6,919 nt of DNA from Pseudomonadota bacterium (GTDB lineage: Bacteria > Myxococcota > Bradymonadia > UBA4248). Positions within the stretch are counted from its first letter, which is position 1. The number at the start of each line of letters is the position of its first letter. This document shows positions 6,070 through 6,919 of this stretch, one piece after another. The notes beneath the pieces were generated by a model. The model saw only the letters and a list, made by a program, of their open reading frames with translations. It was not told the DNA's origin and ran no database searches. A program made the translations under genes and the position numbers. The DNA lies in assembly GCA_017613855.1 (NCBI GenBank), contig JAGACY010000384.1:1-6919 (forward strand). The letters run 5' to 3'.

Positions 6070-6095
6070 CAGGGACAGAGCCCTGTATATGGATG
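6070..6095 (+). promoter_or_regulatory. ftsB leader hairpin and ribosome binding site
   Basis: Stem arms CAGGG (6070-6074) and CCCTG (6081-6085) around ACAGAG, followed five bases later by GGATG (6091-6095), four bases from the ftsB ATG. The core GGGACAGAGCCC is close to the H3 core GGGGCAGAGCCCC of the dispersed element. A hairpin this close to the ribosome binding site could affect translation; that is inference. Confidence 0.45.
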
Positions 6096-6099
6096 AAAT

Positions 6100-6384
6100 A
6101 TGGAAAATCTATTCAAACTCATATTGGGATTTGCCTTTATTATTTTCGTTGCCTTTCTGATTTACCAGATTTTTGAGCAGGCTTCGTCGGATACGTATAT
6201 GCGCATTTCATCCGATCTTGCAGAAGTCAAAGCGGGCAACGAGGTCATTGCCAAAAAGAATGATCTGCTTCGCATCCGCATCGAGTCCATCAAATCCGAC
6301 CCGCGTGCCGTCGAACGCAAAGTACGCGATGAACTCGGCATGGCACGTCCTGATGAAGTCGTCATCATCTTTAAGGAAAACTAA
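6100..6384 (+). CDS. ftsB: FtsB/DivIC-family septum formation initiator protein
   Basis: Small bitopic inner-membrane protein of the divisome. FtsB-type proteins bind FtsL and FtsQ and help activate septal peptidoglycan synthesis. At 94 residues it has the usual size. One membrane segment spans about 5-25 with a very short N-terminal cytoplasmic tail. It is followed by a likely coiled coil from about 33 to 64, with charged and polar residues and heptad leucine/isoleucine positions. The C-terminal signature DPRAVERKVRDELGMARPDE (67-86), then VVII, matches the family pattern of an acidic-basic helix, a D/E-L-G turn and a P-x-E motif before a hydrophobic strand. The start is supported by GGATG upstream. 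It could equally be named DivIC, since the family is divergent and there is no ftsL or ispD neighbour to help. Its TAA overlaps the stop of the convergent LRR gene. Confidence 0.85.
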   Translation: MENLFKLILGFAFIIFVAFLIYQIFEQASSDTYMRISSDLAEVKAGNEVIAKKNDLLRIRIESIKSDPRAVERKVRDELGMARPDEVVIIFKEN

Positions 6385-6919
6385 CTGTCCAGTGCACATC
6401 CATTGCGAAGTGCCAAGGTATGTCGCAGCTGTGTGGCAAGATCAGAAATGACTGGCTCCTTGTCCCAGTCTATCCCCTTGGACATATCCTGAATTTGCAA
6501 AGAGACGAGACGCAATCCCCGAATATCTTCGGGCGAAAAATCCCCTTGCCAGCAGCCATGCATATCGAGCAGACGAAGGGATTTGGGAAGCATGGCTAGG
6601 TTGATCCATCCGACACTTTCGCTATAGGACAAATCCAAAGCTCGCAAATGCTCAAGTTTGGCGAGTTCTTCAGGAACATCATCAAAACAATCACACCCCG
6701 AGACATGAAGAACGACGAGATTCTTACATTTACCGATACCGGTCAGATCGTGAAAATCCGCACATCGAATAAAGCCAAGTTCACGTAATGCAGGCAATTG
6801 TCCCAATTCCGCGCCCAAACCAGTCAACGCATGACATCGAACGAACCTCACACTATGCAGCTGTTCAAATCGCTGTATATTCCTTGGAATTTTGGGATCT
6901 TTGCAGTCAATAATCTCCA
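6381..6919 (-). CDS. Leucine-rich-repeat protein, 5' end beyond the window
   Basis: The frame stays open to the right edge, giving 178 visible residues before the TAG at 6383-6381. A GTG at 6851-6849 could be taken as a start. However, the 22 codons before it continue the repeat pattern (IPRNIQRFEQLHSV), so the true start is outside the window. Six repeats of 22-24 residues begin at about visible residues 10, 34, 58, 81, 105 and 127, with forms such as VPEELAKLEHLRALDLSYS and LGAELGQLPALRELGFIRC. This is the bacterial LRR pattern (x-P-x-x-I/L-x-x-L-x-x-L-x-x-L). The last 30 residues are a C-terminal cap. LRR domains usually bind proteins; the partner and any N-terminal domain are unknown. No signal peptide can be judged. 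It converges on ftsB with a 4-bp overlap of stop codons. Confidence 0.8.
   Translation of the reverse strand, partial: EIIDCKDPKIPRNIQRFEQLHSVRFVRCHALTGLGAELGQLPALRELGFIRCADFHDLTGIGKCKNLVVLHVSGCDCFDDVPEELAKLEHLRALDLSYSESVGWINLAMLPKSLRLLDMHGCWQGDFSPEDIRGLRLVSLQIQDMSKGIDWDKEPVISDLATQLRHTLALRNGCALDS

Larger units (their letters stand above)
5571..6099. other. Divergent intergenic region between the CoA-transferase gene and ftsB
   Basis: 529 bases between two divergent genes, so it should carry both promoters. It contains the CoA-transferase ribosome binding site, the right dispersed element, an AT-rich stretch (5765-5948) that includes a small GGCC hairpin, a heptamer array and the ftsB leader. 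A possible ftsB promoter is TTGCCA (6027-6032), 17 bases, then AAAAAT (6050-6055), but the -10 is poor and I do not list it separately. No gene or tRNA is visible. Confidence 0.75.

Noticed and set aside
6381..6851. LRR gene as a complete 156-residue protein starting at GTG 6851
   Set aside because: The frame stays open to the window edge and the codons before the GTG encode another LRR unit, so the gene is cut by the edge.

Overview
The window reads as chromosomal DNA from a Gram-negative (diderm) bacterium of medium GC content and rather low coding density. The single-pass FtsB/DivIC-type protein, a YceF-type Maf pyrophosphatase and a CaiB-type CoA-transferase all fit such a host. A delta-proteobacterial or myxococcal relative is plausible but is only inferred. 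No tRNA, rRNA, CRISPR array, transposase or phage gene is visible.

Layout, left to right. Bases 1-182 are an uninterrupted array of 26 heptamers (ATCAATT/ATCCATT) whose right end supplies the stop codon of a 932-codon UvrA-family gene (170-2968, minus). A 523-bp gap follows, with two oppositely oriented heptamer arrays, a GC-rich hairpin block and the left copy of a dispersed element of about 165 bp. Next come maf (3492-4076, minus), a 306-bp gap almost filled by heptamer arrays and a tandem 82-bp duplication, and a complete CaiB/BaiF CoA-transferase gene (4383-5570, minus). The next gap (5571-6099) holds the right, inverted copy of the dispersed element, another heptamer array and the leader of ftsB (6100-6384, plus). 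The window closes with a leucine-rich-repeat gene (6381-6919, minus) that overlaps the ftsB stop by four bases and runs off the right edge.

The genes do not form an obvious pathway: nucleotide excision repair, nucleotide-pool sanitation, acyl-CoA metabolism, cell division and an unknown LRR protein. The three leftmost genes share a strand but are separated by repeat-rich gaps of 300 bp or more, so a tight operon is unlikely.

The unusual content is between the genes. Every gap longer than a few bases carries heptamer arrays with different sequences but a shared form (seven bases ending in ATT). maf and the CoA-transferase gene are bracketed by an inverted pair of a three-hairpin element in which two hairpins differ by matched, compensatory base changes. 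These repeats are the best candidates for something not well described.
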